Source: Paenibacillus sp. AN1007
GTDB taxonomy: Bacteria; Bacillota; Bacilli; Paenibacillales; Paenibacillaceae
Direction: 5' to 3'
Assembly: GCF_040702995.1 (NCBI RefSeq)
Contig: NZ_CP159992.1
Location: 5,343,501-5,407,500 of the forward strand
DNA length: 64,000 nucleotides
Position 1 is the first letter of the stretch. Each line of letters starts with the position of its first letter. Below, in pieces: positions 50,976 through 61,005 of the stretch. The translations under genes were made by a program, and so were the position numbers. Under the pieces are notes generated by a model. The model ran no database searches and was not told the DNA's origin. It saw only the letters and a list, made by a program, of their open reading frames with translations.

Positions 50976-52949
50976 TTACATACGTCCCAATTGAATAGTA
51001 AATGTCAGCTGCTGTGCACCGTGGACTTCTATTCTTGCTTTTTTCAGCAGACCATTGCGGGAGGATGTCTCCTGCTGATCCAGCCGGATTACCGCCCCTG
51101 CATCATGCGCCGTAGATTCAACGTATGCTCCGCGGTATTCCGTACGCACACCCTGTCCGGTTTGCGTAATTACGGCCTGTTCCTGACCATCGCTGTACAT
51201 GAGGGGAATCAAAGCCCCCGCCGCCTCAATCTCACCTTCGAAAACATAGGTTACCGTCAGCTGATCTGCCCGCTGCACATATCGGGAACATACAGAACGT
51301 ATTCCAGGTAAAGGCCCCATCCAAGTCATATCAAATGCATTCTCCACAGTGTCCCCCGCAGCACGATCACCAGCCTTCGCATCAGCCGCCGGCACGGTAT
51401 CACCTGTTTTGTTCGCTGCCCTAACCTTATTCGTCGGAGCAGCTGATTCAAATACAACCGAACCGCCGCCGCTGGCTGGATCAATCCCTGCATCGCGGTC
51501 ATATACACTGCCGGGCGGGATACCTTCCGCAAGACTGTGCCATATCCCGTCTGCTGTCTTCCAGGCGGGGCAGTAACTCAAGGGCTGCACGATCCCCTCT
51601 GCAAATTCGGTAAACCCGGCCTGTACATGACTGGCTGCAGACGGACCAATCAACCCCGGGAGTTCTGCCTGCTGTATTCGTACCAGTCCCGGAATCGTAT
51701 ATGGATCATTCAATGCGGTGTGCAGGACCAGCTGCTGGCCTGGCACGGAAGCCAGCACGGTTTCAAACCATCCATCCGCCTGCAGTACCCTGCTCCCAAT
51801 CTCGGAAGGAAGACTGTACTGGATGATATCTTCGCCCGGATCACGAAGACAGGCATGAGCCAGTGCGGCTGCCGTCCACAGATTGTAGCAGGTATGATTG
51901 GTGTAAATTTCATATCCGTGGCGTTTCTCCGGTGCATATTCATTGCGCACGATTTTCAAACGCCCGTCAGGCATCAGCCAGCGCTCCACTGCTTCAAAAC
52001 AACGGTCCGCCGCTCTTGCAAATGCTCCGGCAAGCACCGAATCCCCTGCCTGCATTGCCAGTGAAGCATGCAGTGAGCATACGTATGCCGCGGCAGCTTC
52101 ATTCCATTGATGCTGAGAGCTTCGACCACGCGGCGGTATTTCTCCAAGGGGAGACAGCATCAGCAGCGTGCTGAATGCACCGCTGCGCAGCTTCTCGCGC
52201 AATGCGTCGGCGACTGCCCCTTCATATCCTGCATCAAGCATTACTCCAAGGTGATAGCGGGTAGCAATGTCATAGGAAAACGGACAATTAGGGCGGTCCA
52301 GTGGACCATCCTGATACAAACCAAGCGCGGTAAACCGCGGCAGATGATAAGCTTCCAGATAACGATCCATCCATGCTGTATCTTCACTCGCCAGCTGTTC
52401 ACCCCACCTCAGATACTCACCTGAGATCATAATGGCGTTCCAGTTAATCATGCGATTTGGGTTATTCATTCGGGTCATTGTAAATACATAATCCTGCTCA
52501 GGATGAATGGTTTTGAGTGCCTCAGCCCAGATCGCTGCCTGCTCAGGCAGATGAGGCTTCAGCAGCATATACGCCCGCATCATCAGCACAGGGTAAAAAT
52601 CAGGATGATTGTCCGGTGCACTTCCTTTCACCACAGCATCAATGCTCTGTGACAGAGCATTCGATGCGGAATCCAGCAGTTCCATGTGCCCTGCATCCAC
52701 CAACACAGCTGCCGCCATCGCATAAGCTGGTGTGGAATAGTAGCGTTCTGTACCGGAGTATGGATCGATAATGGCCCCGTCACCATGCTGATGCTTTTTG
52801 TAAGCGCAAACAATTTGTTTGACAAGTGTCAGCTTGCGCTCTATATTCCAGCCATCCGCAGGTACGGGACCCGCCTGCACTGCCGCAGTGCGATATCGAT
52901 CAAGCTCATTTCTCCATGGATACGTCGCTGCAGCTGTATAACTATTCAC
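50976..52949 (-). CDS. Large cytosolic protein of a polysaccharide operon, unknown
   Basis: 657 residues, no signal peptide. The first ~370 residues are helical with Trp/Tyr/Asn-rich loops (TERYYSTPAYAMAAAVLVDA, MNNPNRMINWNAIMISGEYL, YTNHTCYNLWTAAALAHACL), as in (alpha/alpha) toroid glycan enzymes; the C-terminal ~200 residues look beta-rich. A linker rich in Ala/Asp/Lys (AANKTGDTVPAADAKAGDRA) separates them. GTG start with GAGGTGAG, overlapping the upstream lyase gene by 8 bases. Probably a polysaccharide lyase or hydrolase; family not assigned. Confidence 0.75.
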   Translation of the reverse strand: MNSYTAAATYPWRNELDRYRTAAVQAGPVPADGWNIERKLTLVKQIVCAYKKHQHGDGAIIDPYSGTERYYSTPAYAMAAAVLVDAGHMELLDSASNALSQSIDAVVKGSAPDNHPDFYPVLMMRAYMLLKPHLPEQAAIWAEALKTIHPEQDYVFTMTRMNNPNRMINWNAIMISGEYLRWGEQLASEDTAWMDRYLEAYHLPRFTALGLYQDGPLDRPNCPFSYDIATRYHLGVMLDAGYEGAVADALREKLRSGAFSTLLMLSPLGEIPPRGRSSQHQWNEAAAAYVCSLHASLAMQAGDSVLAGAFARAADRCFEAVERWLMPDGRLKIVRNEYAPEKRHGYEIYTNHTCYNLWTAAALAHACLRDPGEDIIQYSLPSEIGSRVLQADGWFETVLASVPGQQLVLHTALNDPYTIPGLVRIQQAELPGLIGPSAASHVQAGFTEFAEGIVQPLSYCPAWKTADGIWHSLAEGIPPGSVYDRDAGIDPASGGGSVVFESAAPTNKVRAANKTGDTVPAADAKAGDRAAGDTVENAFDMTWMGPLPGIRSVCSRYVQRADQLTVTYVFEGEIEAAGALIPLMYSDGQEQAVITQTGQGVRTEYRGAYVESTAHDAGAVIRLDQQETSSRNGLLKKARIEVHGAQQLTFTIQLGRM

Positions 52950-55254
52950 GGGGACTCACCTCGGTTTCTCCTATACGCGGTTCAACAATAAAATCGACTT
53001 GGCACACGATCTCCAGCGGGACAGAATTACCTGCTCCATCCGTCTCGACACCTGCAGGGTACACAGCATCTCCATGATTCCTGCTTTCCTTTTTCCCAAG
53101 AAGTTTAAAATGATCTGGAGTTTCCGTGTTCTCAAGTTTCAGAGATTTCAGGGGTTCTGATAATTCTAACTTCTCTGTTCCCCTTCCATTCTCGTACTTC
53201 GTTACGGTCTTTTCCGTTCCCTTCCATATAAGTGATGTACGATAAAAGGTGACAGGCATCTCATCGTGATCCACGGCATGCACAGACTCCACCTGCGCCT
53301 CCCACTGGACTGCATCATATGTCATGTACATGTTGGCGCGTGAAGCCCGCCATTGAACAAGTCCCTCCTCTTTCACAACCGGACATATCCGGCTGATCCA
53401 GCGCTCAACAACTGGTGAAGGGACAGCATACCGCTCATCCGCCGAGAACTTCACAGCATCAGCACCTGGGTTCATATCCCATTGAAACCTGTCTGTGATT
53501 CGTAATGCTGCGACGTCCACATCCGCATTGATGATCCCGTTCATGCCGATGAATCCGAATTCGTGAATCCCGGCGTCATTCGTTTCAGCCCTCCAACATA
53601 GATGACGTGTATATCGCTGCAGGGATACAGCCTCAGGGTATGCACGTGTCAGGTCCAGAATGGCCTGCATTTCACTTCCGTCTTCTGCAAGTCTGAACTC
53701 CAGCACTTTGGCTTCGGCCTCTCTGCCAGGGCTCTGCTCACACCCTTCAATCAGCGGCACGTTATGCCCGGAGGACGAAATATGAAACAGCTGCTCACGT
53801 CCGGGAGCAAAATAGGCCTGGGTGTACAATCCTGCTCCGGGGTCACACAGTATATTTTCGCCGCCGCAGTGGATAATCACTTGTCCCAGATCAAGATGGT
53901 TATGAGGCTCATCGTTATGACCGCCTTTGAATGAACAAGCCGCTTGAACCCATTTACTGCCCGAACGCGGATGGTCTGTCTCCTCACGTTCATCCAGCCT
54001 TTGGAGAGCACTCTTGGCAACCATCCAACCGAGCTGATGAAAAATACCCCCCCTACTCGCCTGCACAGCTGCTTCGCCCCGCCCATGTCCAACCACTGCC
54101 GGATCGCTCCACATCACGTTCCGCAGCAGATGGGCCCACCTGCGGCAGGGATCGTCTGTCAGCCGGGGAACTCGCAGCGGCAGCTCCATCTGCAGCCCGA
54201 ACCGGGCGGCTAAGCGGGACAGCAGCCCTGATGGGATCTCTTCCTGCTCTGCACTGTCCGAGTAATTGACATATGTACCTTCCGACAGATGAATACGCAG
54301 CGGGAAGGCCGCTATTGCCGCCGCTTTGGAGTCCGTCAGCAGATTCAACGCTCCCTCGCTGTAATCCAATAACATCTCGGCATAATAGATGAAGTAACCG
54401 AATCCATATACCCAGTACCCGATGCCTTCAGCACAGCCGCCGTCCTCGCCATAACCGCTCAGAAACGCCTCCATACAGTGGATTGTCTGCCGAGTGGACT
54501 CGCGCAGAACAGCTTCATCTTTCACCAGCAGCAGGGCAGCCATGCCGCAGCATCCTCCGCAGACTGCGGACCAGTTATGATCTGCAGTCTGCCAGTGATA
54601 TGCCCGCTGTTCCCGATATAACGGGGTAAAAATACGCCGCTCTGCCTCCATCCCAATTCGTTCGACAATCAGAGGGTCCAGATGCTGACCGTGAAGGGTG
54701 GCAATCTCAGCGAGCATATGGACTGTCTCTGCGGCGAAGAGATCAATATGAGCTTCTACCTGTTCCGCTTCTCCTGTTCCCAGATGGGCCGGGAGACACC
54801 ACGTATATTCATCACATACAGCCCACAGCATCTCTTCAAGCACGTGAAGTACATCGGGGCTGTTGTCATCAAGAGCGAGCAGGGAAACTGCTGCTAATCT
54901 CCCACGTCGGTCGAAGTACACGCGCTCGTAGGATTTGCGGTTCCCAGTTTTGCTGAATTGTCGAAACAGGTTGAATGTTAGAGGCGGCATTGGTTCACTT
55001 ACTGCCTGTTCTCCATAAGCATTCAGGTCCGCAAGCAGCTCTCTCCATTCCGGCCTGTGAAGCTTCTCCCGAAGTCGGTCAACCTTGAATACCTTGTTTT
55101 CTTGATTGTGGTACTGGTTGTTAATATGCAGCTGATGAATAAGCCGTTCATCCGGCCATTGAATTACCCGAGCATCGTCTTCAACACTGCTTGTATACAG
55201 ATTCGTATGCTCATTTCCCATTTCGTGATTAGAGCCTTGCACAGGATTCACCAC
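52942..55254 (-). CDS. Heparinase II/III-family protein
   Basis: 770 residues without a signal peptide. The N-terminal ~380 residues form the toroid (HNWSAVCGGCCGMAALLLVK, GYGEDGGCAEGIGYWVYGFG); the heparinase II/III-like beta domain carries the catalytic region FKGGHNDEPHNHLDLGQVII with His and Asn, then CDPGAGLYTQAYF. Such lyases cleave uronic-acid polysaccharides by beta-elimination; the GH88 downstream would process the unsaturated ends. A GTG start with AAGGGAACG is used. Being cytosolic, it should act on imported oligosaccharides. Confidence 0.88.
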   Translation of the reverse strand: MVNPVQGSNHEMGNEHTNLYTSSVEDDARVIQWPDERLIHQLHINNQYHNQENKVFKVDRLREKLHRPEWRELLADLNAYGEQAVSEPMPPLTFNLFRQFSKTGNRKSYERVYFDRRGRLAAVSLLALDDNSPDVLHVLEEMLWAVCDEYTWCLPAHLGTGEAEQVEAHIDLFAAETVHMLAEIATLHGQHLDPLIVERIGMEAERRIFTPLYREQRAYHWQTADHNWSAVCGGCCGMAALLLVKDEAVLRESTRQTIHCMEAFLSGYGEDGGCAEGIGYWVYGFGYFIYYAEMLLDYSEGALNLLTDSKAAAIAAFPLRIHLSEGTYVNYSDSAEQEEIPSGLLSRLAARFGLQMELPLRVPRLTDDPCRRWAHLLRNVMWSDPAVVGHGRGEAAVQASRGGIFHQLGWMVAKSALQRLDEREETDHPRSGSKWVQAACSFKGGHNDEPHNHLDLGQVIIHCGGENILCDPGAGLYTQAYFAPGREQLFHISSSGHNVPLIEGCEQSPGREAEAKVLEFRLAEDGSEMQAILDLTRAYPEAVSLQRYTRHLCWRAETNDAGIHEFGFIGMNGIINADVDVAALRITDRFQWDMNPGADAVKFSADERYAVPSPVVERWISRICPVVKEEGLVQWRASRANMYMTYDAVQWEAQVESVHAVDHDEMPVTFYRTSLIWKGTEKTVTKYENGRGTEKLELSEPLKSLKLENTETPDHFKLLGKKESRNHGDAVYPAGVETDGAGNSVPLEIVCQVDFIVEPRIGETEVSPRE

Positions 55255-55310
55255 GTTCCCTTATGAAATGAATGATACAAGTTCAACAAAATGTGAACTC
55301 TCTGCTTTTT

Positions 55311-55979
55311 TTACTCAATAACAAGTGGAGATTGCTGTACAACAGACAGCCACTGACGTGCAATTAACTCATGGCCTGCGGCAGTTGGATGAACGCCATC
55401 CCATAACCAATACGAAGCATCCGCCTTCTGCAAAGCCGCATTGAACGTTTGCTGCAGCGGTACCCATACTGCCCCGAACTGCTCAGCCATGTCACGAACC
55501 TGTTCCTGATAATCTGTCATAAGCTTTTCCCATTCATCCCATTTATCCAGCGTCGCTCCGGTCTTCAGAATAAACGGTTCCATCAGCACCAGCCCGGTCT
55601 CCGGCACGACTTCTCGTGTCTCCTCCAGCAGGTGACGATATGCCCTCGCAAAACGATCCGTATACCCTTTAGCCTCACCATTCATGGAACGCCAGGCATC
55701 GTTAACTCCGATCAGGATACTGATCAGATCCGGCTGCAGACTCAACGTGTCTTCGTTCCAGCGTGCATACAGATCGGAAGCCCGATCCCCGCTGATCCCC
55801 CGGTTATAGAACTTTTTTTGTCTATCTGCCAGTTCCATGCCAAGTCTGCTTGAGATCAAATATGCATACCCGTGACCGAGAACATGATTCAGATCGTCAT
55901 TGCGTGACCTTCCTCCGTCTGTAATGGAATCTCCTTGAAACAAGATCGTAGATGGACTTGGTTTCATCTTGAACATCAT
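55311..55979 (-). CDS. SGNH/GDSL-family hydrolase (probable deacetylase)
   Basis: 222 residues with all four blocks: LFQGDSITDGG (Ser), GISGDRASDL (Gly), IGVNDAW (Asn) and DGVHPTAAGH (Asp-His). This type includes rhamnogalacturonan and xylan acetylesterases. First gene of the lyase operon, 56 bases before the heparinase-like gene, so it should remove acetyl groups from the same polysaccharide. Tandem ATGs at 55979/55976 follow AGAAGGG. Confidence 0.9.
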   Translation of the reverse strand: MMFKMKPSPSTILFQGDSITDGGRSRNDDLNHVLGHGYAYLISSRLGMELADRQKKFYNRGISGDRASDLYARWNEDTLSLQPDLISILIGVNDAWRSMNGEAKGYTDRFARAYRHLLEETREVVPETGLVLMEPFILKTGATLDKWDEWEKLMTDYQEQVRDMAEQFGAVWVPLQQTFNAALQKADASYWLWDGVHPTAAGHELIARQWLSVVQQSPLVIE

Positions 55980-56114
55980 TCCCTTCTATCAGAATATACG
56001 ATGAAATACCGCTTACTCTGTCTCTAGATTGGACTGCTGCATACTGCTGTTTCCATCTTATCCCTTTCTGCATCATTAGAAAATAGCACCTGCAAAGAAG
56101 CTGCATCTCTCTAC

Positions 56115-56444
56115 CTATCCCATAAGGTAACGTAATATCATCATCGATACAATACCAACCAGCACCGTACCGAGCAGACTGCGTGTCCAGATAGCAACAA
56201 CAGCTGTAGGCAGCGCGGCCCACAAGGCAGCATTCTCTGTAATGGGTACGAGGCGACTGCCTGACATAAACAATTCCTGACCAATGAGTGAGGCCATAAC
56301 AGCAACCGGCACATATTCAAGCCAGCGCATCAGCCACACCGGAATCTGTATTTTACTGAAGAGCATAAGCGGCAGCACCCGCGGGATAAACGTGAGCAGC
56401 GCCGAGCCCATAATAATCCAGAATACATCCCATCTTACTTCCAT
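56115..56444 (-). CDS. azlD: Branched-chain amino acid export protein AzlD
   Basis: 109 residues, three to four spans (FWIIMGSALLTFIPRVLPLM, VAVMASLIGQELFM). The ATG overlaps the last codons of azlC by 10 bases. AzlCD pairs export branched-chain amino acids or analogues. Confidence 0.92.
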   Translation of the reverse strand: MEVRWDVFWIIMGSALLTFIPRVLPLMLFSKIQIPVWLMRWLEYVPVAVMASLIGQELFMSGSRLVPITENAALWAALPTAVVAIWTRSLLGTVLVGIVSMMILRYLMG

Positions 56445-57178
56445 CGTTCCATAAACACTCCCATCGTTGCTGCGACCACTGCTGCTATGATAATGCTTAG
56501 ACTGCCGAGTGAAGCCATGCTTGCTAAGATGACACAAATGACCGCAATGATTGCCACATTGATATGTATTTTTTTGTTTTTGCGATGTACCAGTTGAAGT
56601 ACGATCAGACCGATAAACATGGCTGGTAAAGCATAATCAAGACCAAAACGATCGGGGTCCGTTATCCAGCGTCCAAAGTAGGCCCCTGCCATGTTAGCGG
56701 CAAACCAGTTCAAGTATGCGGTAATATTCAGACCGTGCATCCAGCGTTCACTGAGTGTTTTTCTGCCTATGGCACGGGTCATTGCCACGCCGAATGACTC
56801 GTCTGTAAGCAGGGAGCCAATCCACATATTTTTAAGCGGTGTCAGATGCCTGAAATAAGGGGATACCGCTGCACTCAGCAGCAGATGGCGCAGATTCACA
56901 AAAAATATAGTGAAGATGATCGCTAATGCCGATCCATTGGAAGCCAGCATACCTGCTGCTATGAACTGCGCTGAACCTGCATACAAAACAAGACTCAGCA
57001 GCGCTGTTTCGGCAAAACTCAGACCTGCCGTCATCTCGATAACCCCTGCCGCAAAGCCAATACTTAAATATCCGAGCAGTGTAGGTACACAATCACGGAC
57101 TCCCTGCATAAATGAGGCATCGTCCCGAATCTCTTCATTTTTTTCGTGTCCGGGTAATCTTATTGCATTTTGATTCAA
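56435..57178 (-). CDS. azlC: Branched-chain amino acid permease AzlC
   Basis: 247 residues with AzlC hallmarks: PTLLGYLSIGFAAGVIEMTA, LVLYAGSAQFIAAGML and NLRHLLLSAAVSPY. TTG start with GAGGAG 11 bases upstream. Forms the exporter with AzlD. Ends the run before the divergent chemoreceptor gene. Confidence 0.92.
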   Translation of the reverse strand: MNQNAIRLPGHEKNEEIRDDASFMQGVRDCVPTLLGYLSIGFAAGVIEMTAGLSFAETALLSLVLYAGSAQFIAAGMLASNGSALAIIFTIFFVNLRHLLLSAAVSPYFRHLTPLKNMWIGSLLTDESFGVAMTRAIGRKTLSERWMHGLNITAYLNWFAANMAGAYFGRWITDPDRFGLDYALPAMFIGLIVLQLVHRKNKKIHINVAIIAVICVILASMASLGSLSIIIAAVVAATMGVFMERWK

Positions 57179-57344
57179 ATCGGGTGCAGCTCCTCTCTAA
57201 TTTTAAACAATGCCAGCCGATATATATCGATACATACCATTCTGAATCAGAAACTTATTCCGAGTGCAGAATCGGTTCGCATTAACTTAGAAATATACCA
57301 CATTTTATGTCAGTTCGGGAGAGCTGACAGGGGGAGATTGGATC

Positions 57345-59345
57345 ATGGAGAAAATAAAGCAGCCAAAGGGGAAACGAACACTGCAGATGAGAGAGAAGCT
57401 GATACTGTCATTTGCTATCGTGCTGCTGATCCCGACGATCAGTTTAGGCATTATTTCATTCCAGACAGCAGCTGCCAAGGTCGAAGAGAAAATGTTTGAG
57501 AATGCTAACAGCAGTGTGAGCGTGCTGAATCAGACCATCGACCAGATCATCGGGGCTTCGCGTAAAAATGTCGATTTCCTGGCAAGCCAACTCGACGCTG
57601 GCAATGTCGGTCCTGTTCAAGGGGACGAAACGAAAACCATTCGTACCTTACTTGATGCATATAAGGACACCCACAGTGATGTGGAATTGGCTTCTGTCGG
57701 AACAGACAAAGGCATCTATATTAATTCCCCCATTACCGCTGTGAACAAGCCAGGGTATGATCCCCGTGAACGCCCTTGGTTTAAAGCTGCTTCCGAGAAC
57801 AAAGACGTACCTACGGTAATTACACCTTATATCTCAAGCAATACGGGTAATGTCGTTGCTTCAGTCGCTCAGACAACCGGTGACGGTCATGGTGTCGTTT
57901 CGGTCAGCCTGTCCCTTGAGGCTCTTTCCCAGACGGTAAATTCCACGAAAATCGGGCAAAGAGGATATATCTATATTATTGATAATGCGAACAAAATCAT
58001 CGTACATCCAACCGAGAAACCAGGTACTGAAGGCACGATGGAACCCTACAAACAAATTTTTGACCAAAAGAATGGTGATCTGCAGTATACGTTGAACGGA
58101 AAAAACGAGCATGCCTTCTTCGTTACCAATGAAACGACAGGCTGGACAGTCGTCGGTGTTATCGATAACGACGAAGTTACGCAAACCGTTCGTCCTATCC
58201 TGTACACTACTTTGATCGTGATCGCAGTTGCCATCGTCATCAGTTCCATCATTATTTACTGGATTGTACAAGCCATTACGAGACCGCTTAATCGACTTGT
58301 CAAAGCCTCCAACGAAATCAGCGATGGAAACCTGACGATTGAAGTTGCCGTGAACGGGCAGGATGAATTCGGTAAACTCAGCAACAGTTTTAATAAAATG
58401 AGTCAATCTCTGCGTACGGTTATTCAGGATGTGCGTCATACCGCTGACGAACTCACCTCCTCTTCCGCACAGCTTGCCATTAACTCATCAGAGACAACCA
58501 AAGCTACGGAGCAGGTAGCTCTCATTACGGAGCAGTCTGCAGCCGGAATTGAAAAACAGGCCAGCAGCCTGAAGCATACTGCACAGCAGATGAATGAACT
58601 TGCTGGAGGGGTTGGACAAGTAACCAACAGCACACAGCAAGTATCCGAAGCGGCTATGCAGGCCAGTGAACTTGCACAACAGGGGAATTCGACTATCAAA
58701 ACGGCTGTATCCGAAATGAGTTCCATCCAGCATTTTGTACAGGGCATCGCAGAGACCGCTGCACGTCTTGATCAGCATTCCAGCTCGATCGGTGAGATGG
58801 TTTCTGTCATTACAGATATTGCAGCCCAAACCAATCTGCTTGCGCTTAATGCTTCTATAGAAGCAGCCCGTGCAGGTGAGCATGGACGCGGCTTCTCCGT
58901 CGTTGCAAGCGAAGTCCGCAAACTGGCGGAGCAATCCAGCGAGTCTGGTCAGAAGATCGTCGAGATGGTTGCATCCATCCAGAACGAAATCTCGAAGGCC
59001 AATGAGAATGTACGTCTGGGGCAAAAAGACGTGGATAACGGCATCCGGGCTGTGCAGTTTGCCGATGATGCGTTTGTGCAAATCAGCGAAGCTGTTGGCA
59101 CGGTTAATCAGCAGCTTGAGAACATCGCAGCTGCTTCAGAGCAGATGTCTGCCAGCACTGCCGAAGTGGTGCAGTCAATTGACCAAATTCATACGATCTC
59201 GGAAACTAATGCAGACGGCACCGAGAATATCTCTGCGGCTACAGAAGAACAGGTAGCCTCGATGCAGGAAATCTCCTCCTCTGCTGACTCCCTTGCTCAT
59301 TTGGCTCACAAGCTGCAGAAGCTGGTCGAACAATTTAAGCTGTAG
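57345..59345 (+). CDS. Methyl-accepting chemotaxis protein
   Basis: 666 residues: N-terminal span ([19 protein letters not shown]), dCache extracellular sensor domain of ~240 residues with [11 protein letters not shown], second span ([19 protein letters not shown]), HAMP, and the MCP signalling domain with the hairpin tip [20 protein letters not shown]. The dCache motif (RxxxW...Y) suggests an amino-acid or amine ligand. GGGGGAGA precedes the ATG. A strong terminator follows. Confidence 0.95.
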   Translation: MEKIKQPKGKRTLQMREKLILSFAIVLLIPTISLGIISFQTAAAKVEEKMFENANSSVSVLNQTIDQIIGASRKNVDFLASQLDAGNVGPVQGDETKTIRTLLDAYKDTHSDVELASVGTDKGIYINSPITAVNKPGYDPRERPWFKAASENKDVPTVITPYISSNTGNVVASVAQTTGDGHGVVSVSLSLEALSQTVNSTKIGQRGYIYIIDNANKIIVHPTEKPGTEGTMEPYKQIFDQKNGDLQYTLNGKNEHAFFVTNETTGWTVVGVIDNDEVTQTVRPILYTTLIVIAVAIVISSIIIYWIVQAITRPLNRLVKASNEISDGNLTIEVAVNGQDEFGKLSNSFNKMSQSLRTVIQDVRHTADELTSSSAQLAINSSETTKATEQVALITEQSAAGIEKQASSLKHTAQQMNELAGGVGQVTNSTQQVSEAAMQASELAQQGNSTIKTAVSEMSSIQHFVQGIAETAARLDQHSSSIGEMVSVITDIAAQTNLLALNASIEAARAGEHGRGFSVVASEVRKLAEQSSESGQKIVEMVASIQNEISKANENVRLGQKDVDNGIRAVQFADDAFVQISEAVGTVNQQLENIAAASEQMSASTAEVVQSIDQIHTISETNADGTENISAATEEQVASMQEISSSADSLAHLAHKLQKLVEQFKL

Positions 59346-59405
59346 CCGATACAAAGTACCAAATTACTCGCCTGAATCGGACGATTCACGCGGGTGCACC
59401 ACAAT

Positions 59406-59445
59406 GAAAAGTCCCTTTGCCAACTCTTTGGCAAAGGGACTTTTC
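59406..59445. terminator. Very strong bidirectional terminator
   Basis: GAAAAGTCCCTTTGCCAA, loop CTCT, TTGGCAAAGGGACTTTTC: 18-bp perfect stem between the chemoreceptor (+) and the convergent GIY-YIG gene (-). It is followed by a short GGTTTGGTTT run. Confidence 0.95.
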
Positions 59446-59510
59446 ATTTGGTTCGGTTTGGTTTGGTTTTGATCCCACAGATCAATCAGGATCGGGAGCA
59501 GGGTTCTTTT

Positions 59511-60782
59511 CTATTCGCCAGATGGTTTTGGGTCTCCATGATAACCACGATCTCCATAAGGTTCAAGCTTCTCAAACCAGCGATTCAGACATTTGGCGAG
59601 TGCATCTTTCGCATTAAAGAAAGGATTATCCTCTTTTTTCAATATCTCCAACACCTCGATTACAAAGGCACTCTCACCGTATTCATTCCACTCCGCCTGC
59701 AAACGGCGGTTCAAATGGCTTCCCATCTGCAGCATAAACTGCTGTCCGTTAATTGTTTTTAAATTCAGCGTACTATCAATATACACTTTGCCATTACGTT
59801 CGTTACGTATTTGATAGACCCCCGCTTCGGTTTTGACCTCTTTGGCCTGCTCCTGTAACTCTTTGCGCCGATTCATATTCTTCTCTCCTTTATCTGCGTT
59901 TCCGATCAGATCCTGCTGTTTCACTTCCTGCCCTGTTTTCCGCTCCGCCAAAGATTGCCGGACGGATTCTTCTGTCTGCTCCTCCTGCTTGTGGCCGTTA
60001 CCCTGTTCCGCAGCAGCACTGCCCAACCAGTATCGGCTTCCATCCTCATCCCGTTCTAACAGACCGTAATCGACCAGGTACCTTCGGATTTCCACATAGT
60101 CATCATGTACTTTTTCCAAAATGGTGTTCACCTGTTTTTCGGTATAATGACGCTGTGGTTCGAATCGTTTGGCGATCTCCGTGAGCACGATGTACTTATG
60201 CTTTTGCTGCATATGGAACGTAGTCATAGGCCCGCTTGTACCTTCCGGGAAATATTTCTGCAGTACGATTTCCCGTTCCTCTTCCGATATATCGAATGAT
60301 TGATGATGAATCGTATGCCCTTGTTTCATGACCGGCGATACCCATGCTGCCGGAGCATGAAGGTCCTTATTCTTCAACAGCTCCATTAAAGCCAAAAAAA
60401 TCTTGGCCTGCCTCTCCTTTTCCTTCAATACAAACCGGTGGTTTCGAATGGTGGATGCACTGCCGATGCCGAGCGCCTTTTGTACTTCCGCATCCTTCTT
60501 CCCTTCATAGAACTGGGCCAGCAGGCCTCGCTGCACATCGGACAGTCCTGTCACACTTTTGTCCAGCTCCAGCAAATATTCAAATACGGACCCATGCACC
60601 TTTTCAATATGGACACGCATGTAACGGACAGCCTCATAAAGAACGCCCTCTTCGGGATAAATTATCCCCCCTTCCGTCGTATACCCGCAGCAGATGCACG
60701 TATAGACCGTGCCTTCCTCCACATATCCGCGTTTGATCTCTTCCAGGGAAGCTGTCTGAAGTCTTGAATCCGAAGTTTTCAT
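59511..60782 (-). CDS. Zn-knuckle/HTH, DUF2087 and GIY-YIG nuclease fusion protein
   Basis: 423 residues. Order: Cys knuckle (YTCICCGYTTEGG with HIEKVHG), sigma70-region-4-like HTH (LSDVQRGLLAQFYEGKKDAE, SASTIRNHRFVLKEKERQ), DUF2087 (FPEGTSGPMTTFHMQQKHKY, VNTILEKVHDDYVEIRRYLV), a Gln/Glu/Lys linker, and a GIY-YIG domain (AGVYQIRNERNGKVYIDSTL, EWNEYGESAFVIEVLE). The GIY signature is GVYQ...VYI. A full AAAGGAGAGAAGAAT before Met303 (59876) could start the nuclease domain alone. AAAAGGAGA precedes the ATG at 60782. Function unknown; DNA or RNA maintenance is likely. Confidence 0.88.
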   Translation of the reverse strand: MKTSDSRLQTASLEEIKRGYVEEGTVYTCICCGYTTEGGIIYPEEGVLYEAVRYMRVHIEKVHGSVFEYLLELDKSVTGLSDVQRGLLAQFYEGKKDAEVQKALGIGSASTIRNHRFVLKEKERQAKIFLALMELLKNKDLHAPAAWVSPVMKQGHTIHHQSFDISEEEREIVLQKYFPEGTSGPMTTFHMQQKHKYIVLTEIAKRFEPQRHYTEKQVNTILEKVHDDYVEIRRYLVDYGLLERDEDGSRYWLGSAAAEQGNGHKQEEQTEESVRQSLAERKTGQEVKQQDLIGNADKGEKNMNRRKELQEQAKEVKTEAGVYQIRNERNGKVYIDSTLNLKTINGQQFMLQMGSHLNRRLQAEWNEYGESAFVIEVLEILKKEDNPFFNAKDALAKCLNRWFEKLEPYGDRGYHGDPKPSGE

Positions 60783-60956
60783 GATTTAATCTCCTTTTGG
60801 TATTCGTCCAATCCGCATGGGATAAACCGCATCTTAAACATTATGTTTATTTATTTATAGATATTTTATTATTTTGTTTGTTTATTGTCAAACCGCTTGA
60901 CTGTGTTTGTAATTAAACATTATGTAAGATACATAAAATGCATATCTTTGAGCAAA

Positions 60957-60990
60957 AGAAAAAGACTGCGGGTTCACTAACCCGACAGTC
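60957..60990 (-). terminator. Terminator of the second chemoreceptor gene
   Basis: Minus strand CTG-T-CGGGTT, loop AGTG, AACCCG-CAG, then TCTTTTTCTTTT. The rest of the gap 60783-60956 is AT-rich with no gene. Confidence 0.85.
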
Positions 60991-61005
60991 CTCCTATATA
61001 CACCG

